Origin: Bombardia bombarda | Taxonomy: Eukaryota > Ascomycota > Sordariomycetes > Sordariales > Lasiosphaeriaceae | Direction: 5' to 3' | Assembly (NCBI GenBank): GCA_030512295.1 | Contig: JAULSR010000001.1 | Location: forward strand, 3,805,001 to 3,869,000 | Length of the DNA: 64,000 nt | Part shown: piece by piece, positions 1 through 10,214 of the stretch | How the letters are laid out: each line of letters begins with the position of its first letter | Position numbering within the stretch: the first letter of the stretch is position 1 | Made by a program: the position numbers and the translations under genes | Notes under the pieces: generated by a model | What the model was told of the DNA's origin: nothing | The model's database searches: none | The model's input: only the letters and a program-made list of their open reading frames with translations

Positions 1-530
1 GCCGCAAACCCCACCGCCGCCATATTCTTCCACATCCTCTTCGTACTCTCGTCAAACACCGACCGGTTCATGTGCACCACCAGGCTCTGCGGCGGCCTCG
101 CCACCACCGCCTGCTTCGTCTTGACCACGCTGACCCGCTGCGCCGAGTTGATCTTGCACTTGCCCGCCAGCGTCTTGTCGTCAAAGTCCTCGTCCTCGAG
201 GACCTCCTCGATGGCCGCCAGGCGCGCGTGCAGGCCGGGGTGCTCGTCGTCTCTCCTACCGGCGAGCCGGCTGCGCTCGATGATGCTCTTGATGACCTTT
301 TGGAACTTCAGCAGGGAGCAGCGGGCGCACTCGACGCCCTGGATGGACTCGACGCGGGTGTAGTGGTCGAGGCGCTCGTAGAGGTCGTGCGAGGACTGGT
401 TGACGCCGAGGTTGAGCGTGATGCAGTTGAAGGGGATCATGGAGAGGCCCTCGCAGTAGCCGCAGGCGACGCAGGCGACGCGCTGGGCCATGAGGCCCTC
501 GAGGGGGTTGCGGAGGAGCATGTTATGACT

Positions 531-583
<53 letters not shown>

Positions 584-1580
584 CTGTGGGTTTTGCTGAA
601 GAGGAGGAGTGACCGCCGTTGGGCAGACTCTGGTAGCCGCTGTCGTCGCTATGCTGACTCGATGAGGTGTCTTCGTCGGCGCTGCTGCCTCCTCTTTCTC
701 TTTCTCCCCCTGCTCCTCGTGTGGAGGGGTCGCCATCGAAGCTCGGCATTCTGCGGATGGGTTTCTTTTGCAATTCTGCAATCTCCTTTTCGATCTCGTC
801 TAGCAGTCGTGACAGGTACTCTTGTGCGTCTTGCTGCTGCCAAGTGTTCATGTTCCTGAGCACGCCGGGCGTCCAGAGCGTGCGAGAGTTGTTGCACGGG
901 TCGTTGAGGTCGGCGAGGAGCTTGCGTAGCGCATTGGTCGTGCGAGCTGTTGCTGCTCCCTCCTCGGACGACGACGACAGGCTGGAGAGGTAAGCTGGAA
1001 GGGATTTGAGCGATGCGAGGCCCTGGAGGATGCTGTTTTGGAAGCATGAGTTATCGTAGTTGCCTAGCCCTGGGGGACGATCGCTGCCCATGGTAGTGCT
1101 CTTGAGGCCCATGGCGACGCCCGACAGGCCGCTGAGGCTCCTGCGGCCGGCCCCGGAGACGGAAGACATGATGCCGCCGGGCTTGTCCAGGCCCAGTATC
1201 CTCTTCAAAGCATCGCTCTTGGCGGCATGTGTGCGCGATGCCGCTGCTATGATGGTCGTCTGTGTCGGGGTCATGAGGATGGGGAACAGCGGGGGATTGA
1301 GCCACCCGTCGATGGCGTGCAGGAGGGAGGCCGGGGTTATAAAGACGACGGAGTCCCACAGGACCTCGGGCAAGGGGGGGAGCCGGGCGTGCTGCGAGGC
1401 GAGCTGGTAAACTACCGTGAGGGCGAGCACGAGGGTGGGCAAAAGCACGGCTGGGTTAGTGGCGCGATCCCACAGGCGGCACTGTGCGTAGTACGCCGAC
1501 GACGACTGGTACTGCCGGTATGTTTCGGGGCTGCCGTAGGGTTCGTATTGCCTCAGGATGCGCTTGGCGTCGGAATTCAT
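1..1580 (-). CDS. ubp1: Ubiquitin-specific protease (USP/UBP, Ubp1-like), 3' end outside the window
   Basis: Deubiquitinating cysteine protease that removes ubiquitin from proteins. I read one open frame from the ATG at 1580 to the left edge (about 526 codons); the His box and C-terminus lie outside. A hydrophobic segment near residues 36-55 suggests an N-terminal membrane anchor, as in yeast Ubp1. The Cys box reads GLGNYDNSCFQNS, with the nucleophile Cys near residue 178, and is followed by QQDAQEYL, the other hallmark of the USP fold. A Cys-x2-Cys pair (VACGYCEG) and a second (CARCS) look like the zinc-binding finger of the family. A run of about 17 Asn, encoded by a GTT/AAC triplet repeat, sits between catalytic subdomains. 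It is transcribed away from alb1, with about 700 bp between the start codons. Family assignment is firm; the Ubp1 orthology is inferred from the membrane anchor. Confidence 0.9.
531..582. repeat. TTG/AAC trinucleotide microsatellite in the USP coding region
   Basis: About 17 uninterrupted TTG triplets on the plus strand. On the coding strand these give a run of about 17 Asn in a low-complexity loop after the QDAQEYL motif. Length may be polymorphic between isolates. Confidence 0.95.
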
Positions 1581-2283
1581 CCTGGATGCGGATGGAGGAG
1601 AGGAAAGTAGGAAGGTTTTTATGCGATTCAAAGAGTCCAGACGAGTGAAATACCCTGCAGGCAGGTCATACGGAGCAGCCAGGTTTGTTACCTGGGCTCC
1701 TGTGATCTGGTGGACAGCGTCACTTTGAGCCAAACTGCCATGACAAACAACAACAAACAGAGCAAGCCACGGTTCTCGATGCGATTGCCCAAGGTTTCGG
1801 TCGAGTAAGAGCTTGTGATGAGCTTGCAATGTACTAGTTCTAATGTCTGTCCCCTGGTCCTGCCCTTGTTTGTCCCGCTAAGGTTTCAAGTTCCAGGCTT
1901 CCCAGCTTCGTTGTAACCACCTTCCAAAAAGCACGTGGAAGTCGCGGGCGGTGGGCACGTCGGCTTGGCTTTACTCAAGGATGTAAAGTCTTTGTGTGAT
2001 TGGCCGGCGCCCCCAGAAGGCTTGCATCAGAGGCTAAAATGGGTCCCTAGCTGAGGGGCATGGGTGCCGCCTCAGCTGAGTGCGCTAACGATGCGGGGGG
2101 GGGAAGCGCCGGGCGGGGGACGGGGTTAAGGCAGTGCGGTCGAAAAAAATAAAAAAAGTTCCCACTGAAGCCCAAAAACACCCTACCCCACCACCTATTC
2201 TATACCGCCCCGAACCAAGCGCCATCCAAACACCAAACACATATCACATCACAAATTTACAGGAAATTCAAATTTTGCATAAG
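1581..2283. promoter_or_regulatory. Divergent promoter between the ubiquitin protease and alb1
   Basis: Non-coding region between two head-to-head genes. It contains a run of nine G at 2095-2103 and GC-rich flanks. I see no clear TATA box and no further gene. Confidence 0.6.
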
Positions 2284-2956
2284 ATGGCAGCAAAGGTCAA
2301 AGTAAAGTCAGGTATGCTGAAACTGTCCGAGAACAATTCCATGTTGTAAGATCCATGTTGTAAGAAGGCGTCGCTGACATGTCTTTCCAGGCCCCTCGGC
2401 ACACTCCCGAGCGGCCAGGCGGGCAACCTCGCCCGGCATCGACATCGACAAGTCCCTCAAGCATGTCAAGCCTCCCGTGGCTGTCGAGTCCCGGCCCAAC
2501 GTCCTCGCCGCCCGTCTCGGAGGCGTCACCAAGCAAAAATCGCACAAGCCCGTCATGAGCTCCAAGGCGGCAAAGCGCCACGCCAAGAACATGGACCGCG
2601 CCGAGGCCATCATGGACCGCACAGAGAAGAAGGTGCAGAAGAGCAAGGGCCAAGCCAGAACCATCCAGACGAGGAGGAAAACATGGGAGGAGATCAATAA
2701 GCAAGCCTATGGCGCTACTCTTGGCGTGGAGGGCATCACAGCCCCCGTGGCCAAGAAGTCTAAGGCGCAAACAGAGGAGGACGAGGCAGTGGCTGCCTTT
2801 TACGGCGACGATGACGAGGAGATGGTCGAGGCTGGAGAGGAGACGGATACGGAGACGGCACCTACTACAACCATTGCGGCTGCCGTTGCGGCTGCCCCGG
2901 TTCAGCTTGCGTCCATACATGAACCGACACCCGGCGAGGACGACGAGATCTTGTAG
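2284..2956 (+). CDS. alb1: Ribosome biogenesis protein Alb1
   Basis: Shuttling factor of pre-60S ribosome assembly; in yeast it works with Arx1 on the exported particle. Two exons: 2284-2311 and 2391-2956, with an intron of 79 nt starting GTATGC, a GCTGAC branch site and a TTCCAG acceptor. Together they give 197 residues. The first exon encodes only MAAKVKVKS plus one base. The protein is short and basic in the N-terminal two thirds (Lys/Arg-rich, SSKAAKRHAKNMDRAE) and acidic at the C-terminus, as expected for Alb1. The intron carries a short direct duplication (CCATGTTGTAAG twice, near 2339-2363). The start was chosen because it is the only ATG that splices in frame. Divergent from the ubiquitin protease upstream. 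Confidence 0.9.
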
Positions 2957-4072
2957 TTGGCTCGGGTGGCGCTTCTTCCATTCTCAAGGGTATATAAAAA
3001 AAAAGCAGAAAGGGGACATATGGGAAGGGCAGGCGTTCAGGAATTAATATACCACGGTAGGATGTTTGGCCTACCGAGATCGCGCCAAAACTGGGGCATT
3101 TACACGGGACAGACATCGCCATGGATCTATTAGATCTATTATACTCACCTGCTGGTCATTGCGTGAAACCTGATGTTTTTGAGGTCACGCTAGTCCCACG
3201 GTAAGTATCAAGCGGCGGCACTGAGAATGTGTCTGGCAATACTAGCGTACTGCGACTGCCATCTGCTAGTCGACCCTCTTTGTTGCCCTTGCGCCTTTTG
3301 CTACTACCAGCTGCCCAAACGGGATATATCTCACTTCTGTGCCACTTCGTGATGGCCGAACGTAGGTAAAACAAACCATATGACGATTACTCAGGGACAA
3401 ACTGCCCCTTGTTCAGCCTTGGGGTTTATAGGGATTACGAGCCGAGCCGAAGGAAGCCAGTGAAGCGTGATGTGCTTACTGATCATGATAGTAATCATGA
3501 ATGGCCGCACAAGACTGTTAAACGCGATAACATCTCGTGACCGCCGTAGCAGCGCTCCCTCAGCTGGTCGTTCTGTATAGCAGATGCGATCCCAATGATG
3601 CTACGATATTGCTTGGCATCAGCTTACACGCTCATGGACACCCCGTATAATGGAGTTTATCCGCGGATCTCCATACCAATTGCCCACCCCATCGTGGCGG
3701 CATCAGCTGACAAAGTCCTCTCACCGATGATGATCCTTGCCCTCGAGAGTAGCATTTCACGCAAAACACTACCTCGAGGCTCCCAACCTATGTAGTCTCG
3801 ATCGCAAGCGCTGACAGAAACCCCGTAAACCATCTAGTCAAGGAAGTGCAATGTCTCATTGAAGAGTTAAATATTGCTGCCTAGTTTTTGACAACTGTAA
3901 CCCCTGTAAGCGTGTTGACGATGCCCGTAGTCAGAAGCCGAGATATAAATCATCAACAATATCTCCTACCGTTCCCGTCACTTCAGAGTCTCCTCTTTAA
4001 CCGCATCTCGATCATCAAGAACATCAACCATACCATAAACACTTAACCAGTCTTTATCCCCCGATCTTCACC
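2957..4072. other. Intergenic region upstream of the CVNH gene
   Basis: I see no gene. A probable TATA element (GATATAAAT) lies at about 3942-3950, some 125 bp before the CVNH start codon. The AC-rich leader that follows looks like a fungal 5' UTR. Confidence 0.55.
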
Positions 4073-4521
4073 ATGCGCGTTCCCACTCTCATCGCCGCCC
4101 TCTGCTTGGCTGCCACCGCCACAGCCACCTTCACCGACAGCTGCACCAACTGCCGCTTCATCAGCAACAAGGCGGTAGCTGCCTACTTCGCCTGCGACTG
4201 CAAGACCGTTTCGGGATCGACGACTACCAGCGGCATCGCGCTGAGCAACTGCTACTCCAACAACAACGGAGACCTCGTGGCCCAGGCAAACGGCGGTGCC
4301 TTCCTCAGCTGCTCCGCTGGCTCGCTCGGCCCCGCTGCCGGCGGCGCCCTGTTCCTCGGCGTCGCCTGCCCAAGGAACGACGGCAGCACCCACTCTTATA
4401 GCATCAACCTGAGTAAGTCCGGTGTCTTATGCTGCCGCTTGCAGAAAGAGATACTGATCGTTGTTTATCGATAGACGTCGGGCCCCTGCACAACAACAAT
4501 GGGCAGCTGCAGTGCTTCTAG
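4073..4521 (+). CDS. Secreted cyanovirin-N homology (CVNH) domain protein
   Basis: Probable secreted, glycan-binding lectin-like protein. Exons 4073-4412 and 4475-4521 are joined across a 62-nt intron (GTAAGT...GATAG) to give 128 residues. Residues 1-19 form a signal peptide (MRVPTLIAALCLAATATAT). The rest is a single CVNH domain: the CTNCRF start, CDCK, LSNCYSNNNGDLV, and the matching second half ending SINLNVGPLHNNNGQLQCF. The repeated N-N-N-G motif and paired Cys are characteristic of the family. The second exon is tiny but essential, since it restores the C-terminal N-N-N-G-Q-L-Q-C. Secreted CVNH proteins of fungi are thought to bind mannose-rich glycans; the ligand here is unknown. Confidence 0.9.
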
Positions 4522-4891
4522 ATGGGTCGTGGCTTGAAGTTCATTCCTGCCAGTGGTATATGAGTAGTGTAGTTGTACATATCTCAATCAAAACCCAAGT
4601 TAAACTCGTCCATTCATTCCGGCCAACTCTCATGTAGAATGAGAGTATATTATGACAGTCGTGGCTTGTCGCTTTGAAGAGCGTCGCGGGAGTTATGGCG
4701 TTGATTGGCGGGGGTAGAGTAAAAGCTGAATTCTAGTTATAACAATGTTGAAGAGGTGCAAGGAAAGTTCATTGTCCTACAAAGCCAAAGTAAAAAGCTC
4801 AAACCGAAAAGTGGCTTGCGGCCCAAGCTACCACGAAATGATTGGCATAACCCTAACCCTACCCCGGATTGTGTAAGACGATTCCACAATA

Positions 4892-4934
4892 TTCTCGAAA
4901 CTTCCCGCATCTTGGCGATGTTTAATGAAGCTTC
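4892..4934. promoter_or_regulatory. Heat-shock elements upstream of hsp30
   Basis: At 4892-4904 the sequence is TTCtcGAAacTTC, a perfect three-unit heat-shock element (inverted nTTCnnGAA units). A second two-unit site, GAAgcTTC, follows at 4927-4934. Both lie about 345-390 bp before the start codon of the small heat-shock protein gene. They are probable binding sites for heat-shock factor Hsf1. Confidence 0.8.
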
Positions 4935-4978
4935 CAATCCAAAGAGTGTAGTTTAAACCTCACAAATCAATCCGACCA

Positions 4979-5006
4979 GAACCGTCCAGCAACTGTTGGA
5001 CGGTTC
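4979..5006. repeat. Inverted repeat, 10-bp arms, 8-nt loop
   Basis: GAACCGTCCA at 4979-4988 pairs perfectly with TGGACGGTTC at 4997-5006. The palindrome is about 270 bp before the hsp30 start, so it could be a dimeric regulator site or an mRNA/DNA hairpin. Confidence 0.7.
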
Positions 5007-5278
5007 GGAGATGATTATGGTATTAGAGTTTCGGAGATATGCCTGGACTCTTTTCCTGGCCAGCATGCCCTACTTAAATCGCCTTTCACCTCTTTCCAAT
5101 GCAATCCTTTTCTTTTCTTCATCATCTTGAAACATCACATCATCTCACAAACACTCGACTCGAAGCAACTCCAAGCCTACCACATACCTGAGCTAACCCA
5201 GCTTCCTGCATCACCGCCATAAACAATTACATCATATCACCCACTCAATCAAACCAACACCGCCAACCAGCATCCATC

Positions 5279-6084
5279 ATGCCTCTCTACTTCCCCTCGT
5301 ACTGCAGCCCCATGGCTCCTCAGCTCCACCCCGGCCAGGGCCGCTACTTGGACTCCTTCTTTGACATACTTGAGGACGTCGTCAGTATCAAGGAGCCCGA
5401 GCCCGAGCCTATGTCTCTCCTAGACTTCCTCAACGTCACAGGCGGCCCCATCCTCAGACCAATCCCAGCTCGCCGGGCCGCCCCACCACCGTTTGCCCCC
5501 AGGTTTGACGTGCACGAGACCAAGACTGGCTACGAGCTCCACGGCGAGCTGCCCGGCGTGGAGCGCGAGAACCTTCGGATTGAGTTCACCGACGATGACG
5601 CCCTCGTCATCAGCGGCCATGTGGGACCTGCAGCATCACCTCTCAACGAGAAGAAGACCCCTGCCGTGACCACGAGCAAGCCTGAGCCCACCCCCGGCCC
5701 CCAGCAGGAAGAGCCGCAGCGACAGCAGGCCGCCGCCGCGACACCCCTGTCCGAGGCCGAGGACGAAGACCTCGAGACCAGAAGCGTCAGCAGCATGAGC
5801 AGCAGCAGCACCACCGGCAGCAAGAAGTCTTTCCAGGCCACCGTCGAGGACGACTTTGAGGACGAGGACTGGGGCAGCATCAAGGCCGCCACGTCGACCG
5901 TGCTCACCCCCGCTGAGACGAGCCGGCCCGCAATTCCCAAGACGCCGGAGACCAAGTCAGCATCATCCACGCCCGCCCCGGCCCCAACCCCGGCTGCAAA
6001 GACGACCAGCACCCCGCCAGTCGCCGCCGCCAAGAAGCCAGCAACCACCACCACCTCCACGGAGACTCCAAAGAAGGCACCGGC

Positions 6085-6117
<33 letters not shown>

Positions 6118-6283
6118 CCGCCAATGGCAGACGGAGCGCTCCCTCGGCGAGTTCTCGCGCAGATTCCTGTTCGCGCAAAAGGTCGACCGCGATGCCATCT
6201 CGGCCGGCCTGCACAATGGCGTCTTGGTCGTTTCGGTGCCCAAGGCAAAGAGGTTCCAGCCAAGGCGAATTGTTGTTGTTTGA
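5279..6283 (+). CDS. hsp30: Small heat-shock protein, Hsp20/alpha-crystallin family (Hsp30-like)
   Basis: ATP-independent holdase chaperone that keeps unfolding proteins soluble under heat or other stress. Single exon, 334 residues. The alpha-crystallin domain is split. Its first half is at residues ~75-120 (PRFDVHETKTGYELHGELPG ... LVISGHV). Its second half is at ~287-333 (RSLGEFSRRFLFAQKVD ... LHNGVLVVSVPKAK). Between them lies a disordered insertion of about 165 residues rich in Pro, Thr, Ser and Ala, with acidic patches and an 11-Ala run encoded by a GCT repeat. Filamentous-fungal Hsp30 proteins typically carry such an insertion, and the NGVL signature of the family is present. Heat-shock elements upstream fit stress induction. 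Confidence 0.92.
6082..6115. repeat. GCT (poly-Ala) microsatellite in hsp30
   Basis: Run of GCT triplets encoding about 11 Ala at the end of the disordered insertion that splits the alpha-crystallin domain. Confidence 0.85.
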
Positions 6284-7477
6284 TCCGATAAATCAGTCAG
6301 GCAGGCGATACGAGTGCATGATATGATTAATTGCTCGGGTTTTTCTTCAGGTCTTTTGTTCGATGCGGTGCATTTTCAGGTCGTTGGTGGAGTTACTGAA
6401 GGTCTCTTCTCATTGGTTAAGGAAGTTAATTTGGTCAACATCATCTGGCACGACGCATATTCATGGGATAAGAATATATCAGATGTAATAGGCGAGTTGT
6501 AAGAGGGGGATAGATGTTATGTTGAGGATTAGTCATCTCTGTTAGTCAGCCTTCACCACTTCGGCATCTTGTTGTTCCGCTTGCTTTGTACGTATTGTCG
6601 ATATTTTCGGCCTCGCGCAGATTAGCCTAGAATAGACACACACATCTTCGCAGACCCTGAACCGGCCCAACAAAGCACCACATCCAGGCATTCCACTAGC
6701 ATTGTGGTAAGATGGTAAGGGCCATCGGTGCGTCTGTATCCACCGGAAATGGCCGGAAGCTCAGCGCAGTGGTTGACAGGGGGTTGATTTTGAGGCCCAG
6801 GTTAGGGTTTTCTGTTCCCTGCGAGGTGTGTTAACCTGTTTTAGGCCAGGGAAGCGTCTCACCTTGCAATTGGCCAGCCCTATGAGAGGCTACAGGGAAC
6901 CCCAGCCCATCAGGTAGTTTAATTCAACCACCATTACTGTGGGACCAACTGGCACCGTTGCTGCATAACTGCGCCTCGTCTGAAATAGCATCCTGTGGTT
7001 GGTTAAAAAGCGTCCCAATTTTGGGGCCGGCGTACATGGAACAATTAAGACGGGACCGGCCTCGACGGAGTCAGAACGATAGCCATGATGGCACCAATAC
7101 GGCAGAGCAACGCGGAACGCCGCCGTGTGAGGGATGAGTGTCGTGAAAAGTTGTCGAAGCATATAAGTAAGCACGTAGCTAGCGTGTTGATTACCTGACG
7201 AACTCCTCTCCTAGATCAAAGGCTAGGTGTTGAGATAAAGCCCTCCGAAGTCCGGCTCAGCCCTCGTGAACACGATCCATACTGTTGGAGAACCTTGCCG
7301 GGCAACGAGGGGTTCCTCTCTAAAATATTCACCAAGAGTCTAAGCGACCATTCTATTAGCACATATCGATTCCTGTGCAGAGAGGTCGGGAAGACGCGGT
7401 TATAAAAGCTCCCTGAGCACCTCTGATTTGAATGTCACCTTTCAATCTACTACAAGCATCGGAGAAAACTATCTGCC
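6284..7477. other. Intergenic region
   Basis: No convincing gene. A minus-strand open frame at 6890-7174 starts with GTG and resembles nothing known to me. A TATA box (TATAAAAG, 7401-7408) about 70 bp before the next start codon marks the promoter of the following gene. Confidence 0.55.
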
Positions 7478-8321
7478 ATGAACAATGATCATCTCAAGTA
7501 AGTCTGACGCCTAAACATGGCCGCTCACATACTGACAGAATCCAGGGAAGCATACAGGCTGCTGCCCAGGATGACGAGACCAGAGGCTTTCTTCCGCTTT
7601 TACATATGTCTCAACACCAATGTTCAAGCTCAGCCTCCCGAAAATCTTCAGGCATGGGCTTGTACCAACTTAGGCCGTAGTTTTAGGCGGATAATCGCTA
7701 GAAACCTCCTCAACAAGCTGACTCCAGAAGACTTCGTTCTGAACGTCTTTCGCGCTCCTCTCCTATTATCGAAATTTGCATAAAACCCCCGTTTTCATTC
7801 CCATCAAGGACTGCGACGATTACCTCTCGAAGTTCACTGCATTTGATACGGTCGACAATGTGGAGAATGGTAGAATCTCAGAGCGCGTGGTCTTTTCCGT
7901 TATTCATGTCTGCCGCAGTCTTTTCCCAGACATCCTGGCTGTTCCATATTTGTGTCCTTGTCAGTTGGACGTCCGCATGGAACACAGCCGTTCAACAGCC
8001 GCTCTCGACATGTACTGCTACACCAGAATATCCCGAGCTTGTTTTCACGATGGACCTGCCAGTGAGGTGTGCAGACTTCTAGGCTTCGCAACCGATCTAT
8101 CAGGCAGTCAGGAAACGAATCCTGCGGAGGAGGCTATCGAGGAGCATGCAGAGGCAGGAGGAGAAGCGGGTGATGACGCACATACATTTCTCGACGACGC
8201 AATCACTACCATAGCAGACAGGGATACTGTTTCGGAAGATCTCTTCAGCTCCCAGAATGACTGTCCGACGGACCCGTCCGCCGAGGGAATTGAGCAGTGG
8301 TCAGACGAGGAAGAGCAATAA
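7478..8321 (+). CDS. Hypothetical protein, unrecognised; one intron and one frame break
   Basis: I do not recognise the family. Evidence for a real gene: a TATA box at 7401-7408, an AC-rich leader, and an ATG at 7478 followed after seven codons by a strong donor (GTAAGT at 7498). A 48-nt intron ends TCCAG at 7545, and splicing there enters an open frame (LKEAYRLLPRM...). That frame runs to about 7770, where reading must slip by one base in an AAATTT stretch to continue in the next frame to the TAA at 8319-8321. Allowing one extra base, the total is 264 residues. The C-terminal third is very acidic (Glu/Asp-rich, ending QWSDEEEQ). A diverged copy of that tail occurs near 9.4 kb. Convergent with the next gene, 72 bp away. 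Confidence 0.45.
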
Positions 8322-9560
8322 CGCTGATCACACTACAAAATGCGCTTGGGCTTGACTAGAGCCCATCCAGACCACCTCGAGATCTGTCCAAAGTTACGAG
8401 GCATCCTTCAATAGATAGTCAACAGCGCAGAGAAGATTCACCGTTGGCCCGCTGATGATGACCTCTACGGGGAACATTTCGAGCTCTGTCACTTCGAGGG
8501 TGTCGCAAGGACATGTGAATCGGAGTTGGAAAGCAGTGTTTGCCCTCAGTCTGCCCTGCTCGATTTCAACACCCCTGCGATATCGCCGCCAATGCTCAAC
8601 CTCGAGCGTCCACTTCGACAGAGAGCCCGCTTGCTCAAGAAGCTCCTTGCCGGGGGCTTTCGCACCCGTTAGACTCAGTTCAGTGCTCATATCCCAGGAG
8701 CTGCACCCAGGCCATCGTCATACTGCCGATTTTCGGCTGCCATTTGATGGTCGAACCCACGTCAGAATGTGTGTAGACTTCTACCAGGGCTTGGTCGCCT
8801 GAGGCATCAACCATGTTGACTTGGATGGCTGTTTGCACAATTGAGCAGACCTGCTCCATACACTAACAGTTGGCCCCGCGAGGGCCATGATGCCCCTGCA
8901 TCCTAGAGACGCATTTTGGGCCAACAGCCCTGTTCGCCTCTGCGCTACGGCTAAAAGATGAGGTCCGAATGGTGCGCGAGTTGTGATAGGCATCGTCGAC
9001 ACCGATCGACCCTGACACGAATCAGCGACGCTAGACACTTCCAGGCACAACTCGACTCGCTTGAACAAGCACTTCGCGCATCGATGCAGAAATGCCACCT
9101 CCACGTGGTGTCACCTGGGAACCTTCCGATCCCAATCGCTCAAGCCAATGCAGAGACACAATTACAATTGTACGCGGGTGCAGCCACGGGCCTGTCTACA
9201 GGTCTACAGTACGTTCTGCCGCACATTCCCCGCTATTTAGAGGCCCCAACCAGGTCCATGTTGCTCTGGCCCAAGACTTGTGGTCTGTGCATATAGACCC
9301 TAAGCATTAAGAAGCCAAGTCCCTGACCGAACGACCTTGCAGTCCACACAGACGGTACAGACGTGAATGCCTCAAAGAAGTCCCTCAGACGTAGTATGAG
9401 GAGCTATGTCATTGCAGACAAGTGGCACTGTCTCTACAGATCTCTTCAGCTCTAGGAATGACTATCCAACGGGTTCGTCCGCCGAGACAACAGAGGGGGC
9501 GTCAGATGAACAAGAGCTCTACCGTAACAGTGCAAAACGCACCAGAGCTCCTTGACCCTT
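8239..9560. repeat. Diverged partial duplication: 8239-8330 and 9430-9525
   Basis: About 80 bases at 8245-8320, encoding the acidic tail of the preceding gene, match 9441-9520 in the same orientation at roughly 76% identity by eye. The match starts with a shared AGATCTCTTCAGCT. Many but not all differences are transitions. Weaker similarity also links 8577-8650 with 9020-9085. The second copy carries no long open frame and appears decayed. Confidence 0.6.
8394..8859 (-). CDS. Hypothetical protein, unrecognised; one frame break
   Basis: Two overlapping minus-strand frames look like one protein. The first runs from the ATG at 8859 (MEQVCSIVQTAIQVNMVDAS...) to about 8680, ending ...MAWVQLLG. 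The second (MSTELSLTGAKAPGKELLEQ...) continues to 8394 and ends ...VDYLLKDAS. Removing one base from the CCC/GGG run at 8693-8695 joins them into 154 residues. An in-frame segment just upstream (MALAGPTVSV, ATG at 8888) resembles the C-terminal ISGPTVNLL, so the true start may be further upstream or an internal repeat may be present. I can assign no family. Confidence is low because the surrounding region shows duplication and decay. Confidence 0.35.
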
Positions 9561-10214
9561 CCTCGCTAAACCGCGAATGAGCTCTAAACAAAACGGACCA
9601 ATGACGGCTTACAGGTCGCAATGTCAGAAAATGGCCACCCTCTCAATGGGGGTGGTTTTTCTTCGTCACCATCATGCTTTCCTCCAGGTCACTCAGCGGG
9701 ATCGCCCCTGAGTGGCTATTCTGGCACCGGCTATGGAGGATTTGGGAGGTCACTCAGCACCGCAGTGTCGGCGTCTCGCCACGGATTCGAATGGATGCCG
9801 AAGACCCATGTTAGACCTGAACATAACTGTAACGTGAAGACAAAGGAATGGCTAGGACCCCTAGAACGCATACGCACAGGGAGGCAACGCATGAGGAAGG
9901 AACCAACCGGCCAATCCGTCGACATCCACACATGACGCTCAGTCATCCAAAGGAGAAGAACATGATGACTAGCGGAGGAACCGCTCCCGACTGCTCAAGT
10001 GACGAAAGCTCTGGTACATGGAAAGGCGTTGCTCAACCCTTCTAGACGAGCCACCGCCGACAAAATGTGGTCTATATGCGTCAAAGAATACGTACTATTA
10101 CTCAACATGGGAATAATACGTATCTGCCTCGTATAGCCATGGGTTCAAAGCCTCGGGCAAGAGGGGTCAGAGCAAGACCAATCAACCAAAGAGAGCCAGC
10201 ACCCGAGTCCATTA
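8860..10214. other. Gene-poor stretch with decayed duplicate sequence
   Basis: Contains the degenerate second copy of the 8.2-8.6 kb segment. An uncertain plus-strand frame lies at 9621-9935 (104 codons, ATG start, Gly/Ser-rich N-terminus MSENGHPLNGGG); I cannot support it as a gene beyond its ATG and length. Confidence 0.4.

Larger units (their letters stand above)
4522..5278. other. Intergenic region and promoter of the small heat-shock gene
   Basis: No gene seen. It holds a canonical heat-shock element, a second half-site pair and a strong inverted repeat (listed separately), then a C/A-rich leader immediately before the start codon at 5279. Confidence 0.7.

Noticed and set aside
4849..4866. 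Telomere-like CCCTAACCCTA
   Set aside because: Fewer than three units; too short to be an interstitial telomere, and a telobox role cannot be supported from one copy.
5530..6243. Minus-strand ORF of 237 codons
   Set aside because: Antisense to hsp30; its composition reflects the Pro/Thr/Ala repeats of the sense gene.
6890..7174. Minus-strand ORF of 94 codons
   Set aside because: GTG start, no promoter or family evidence, in otherwise non-coding sequence.
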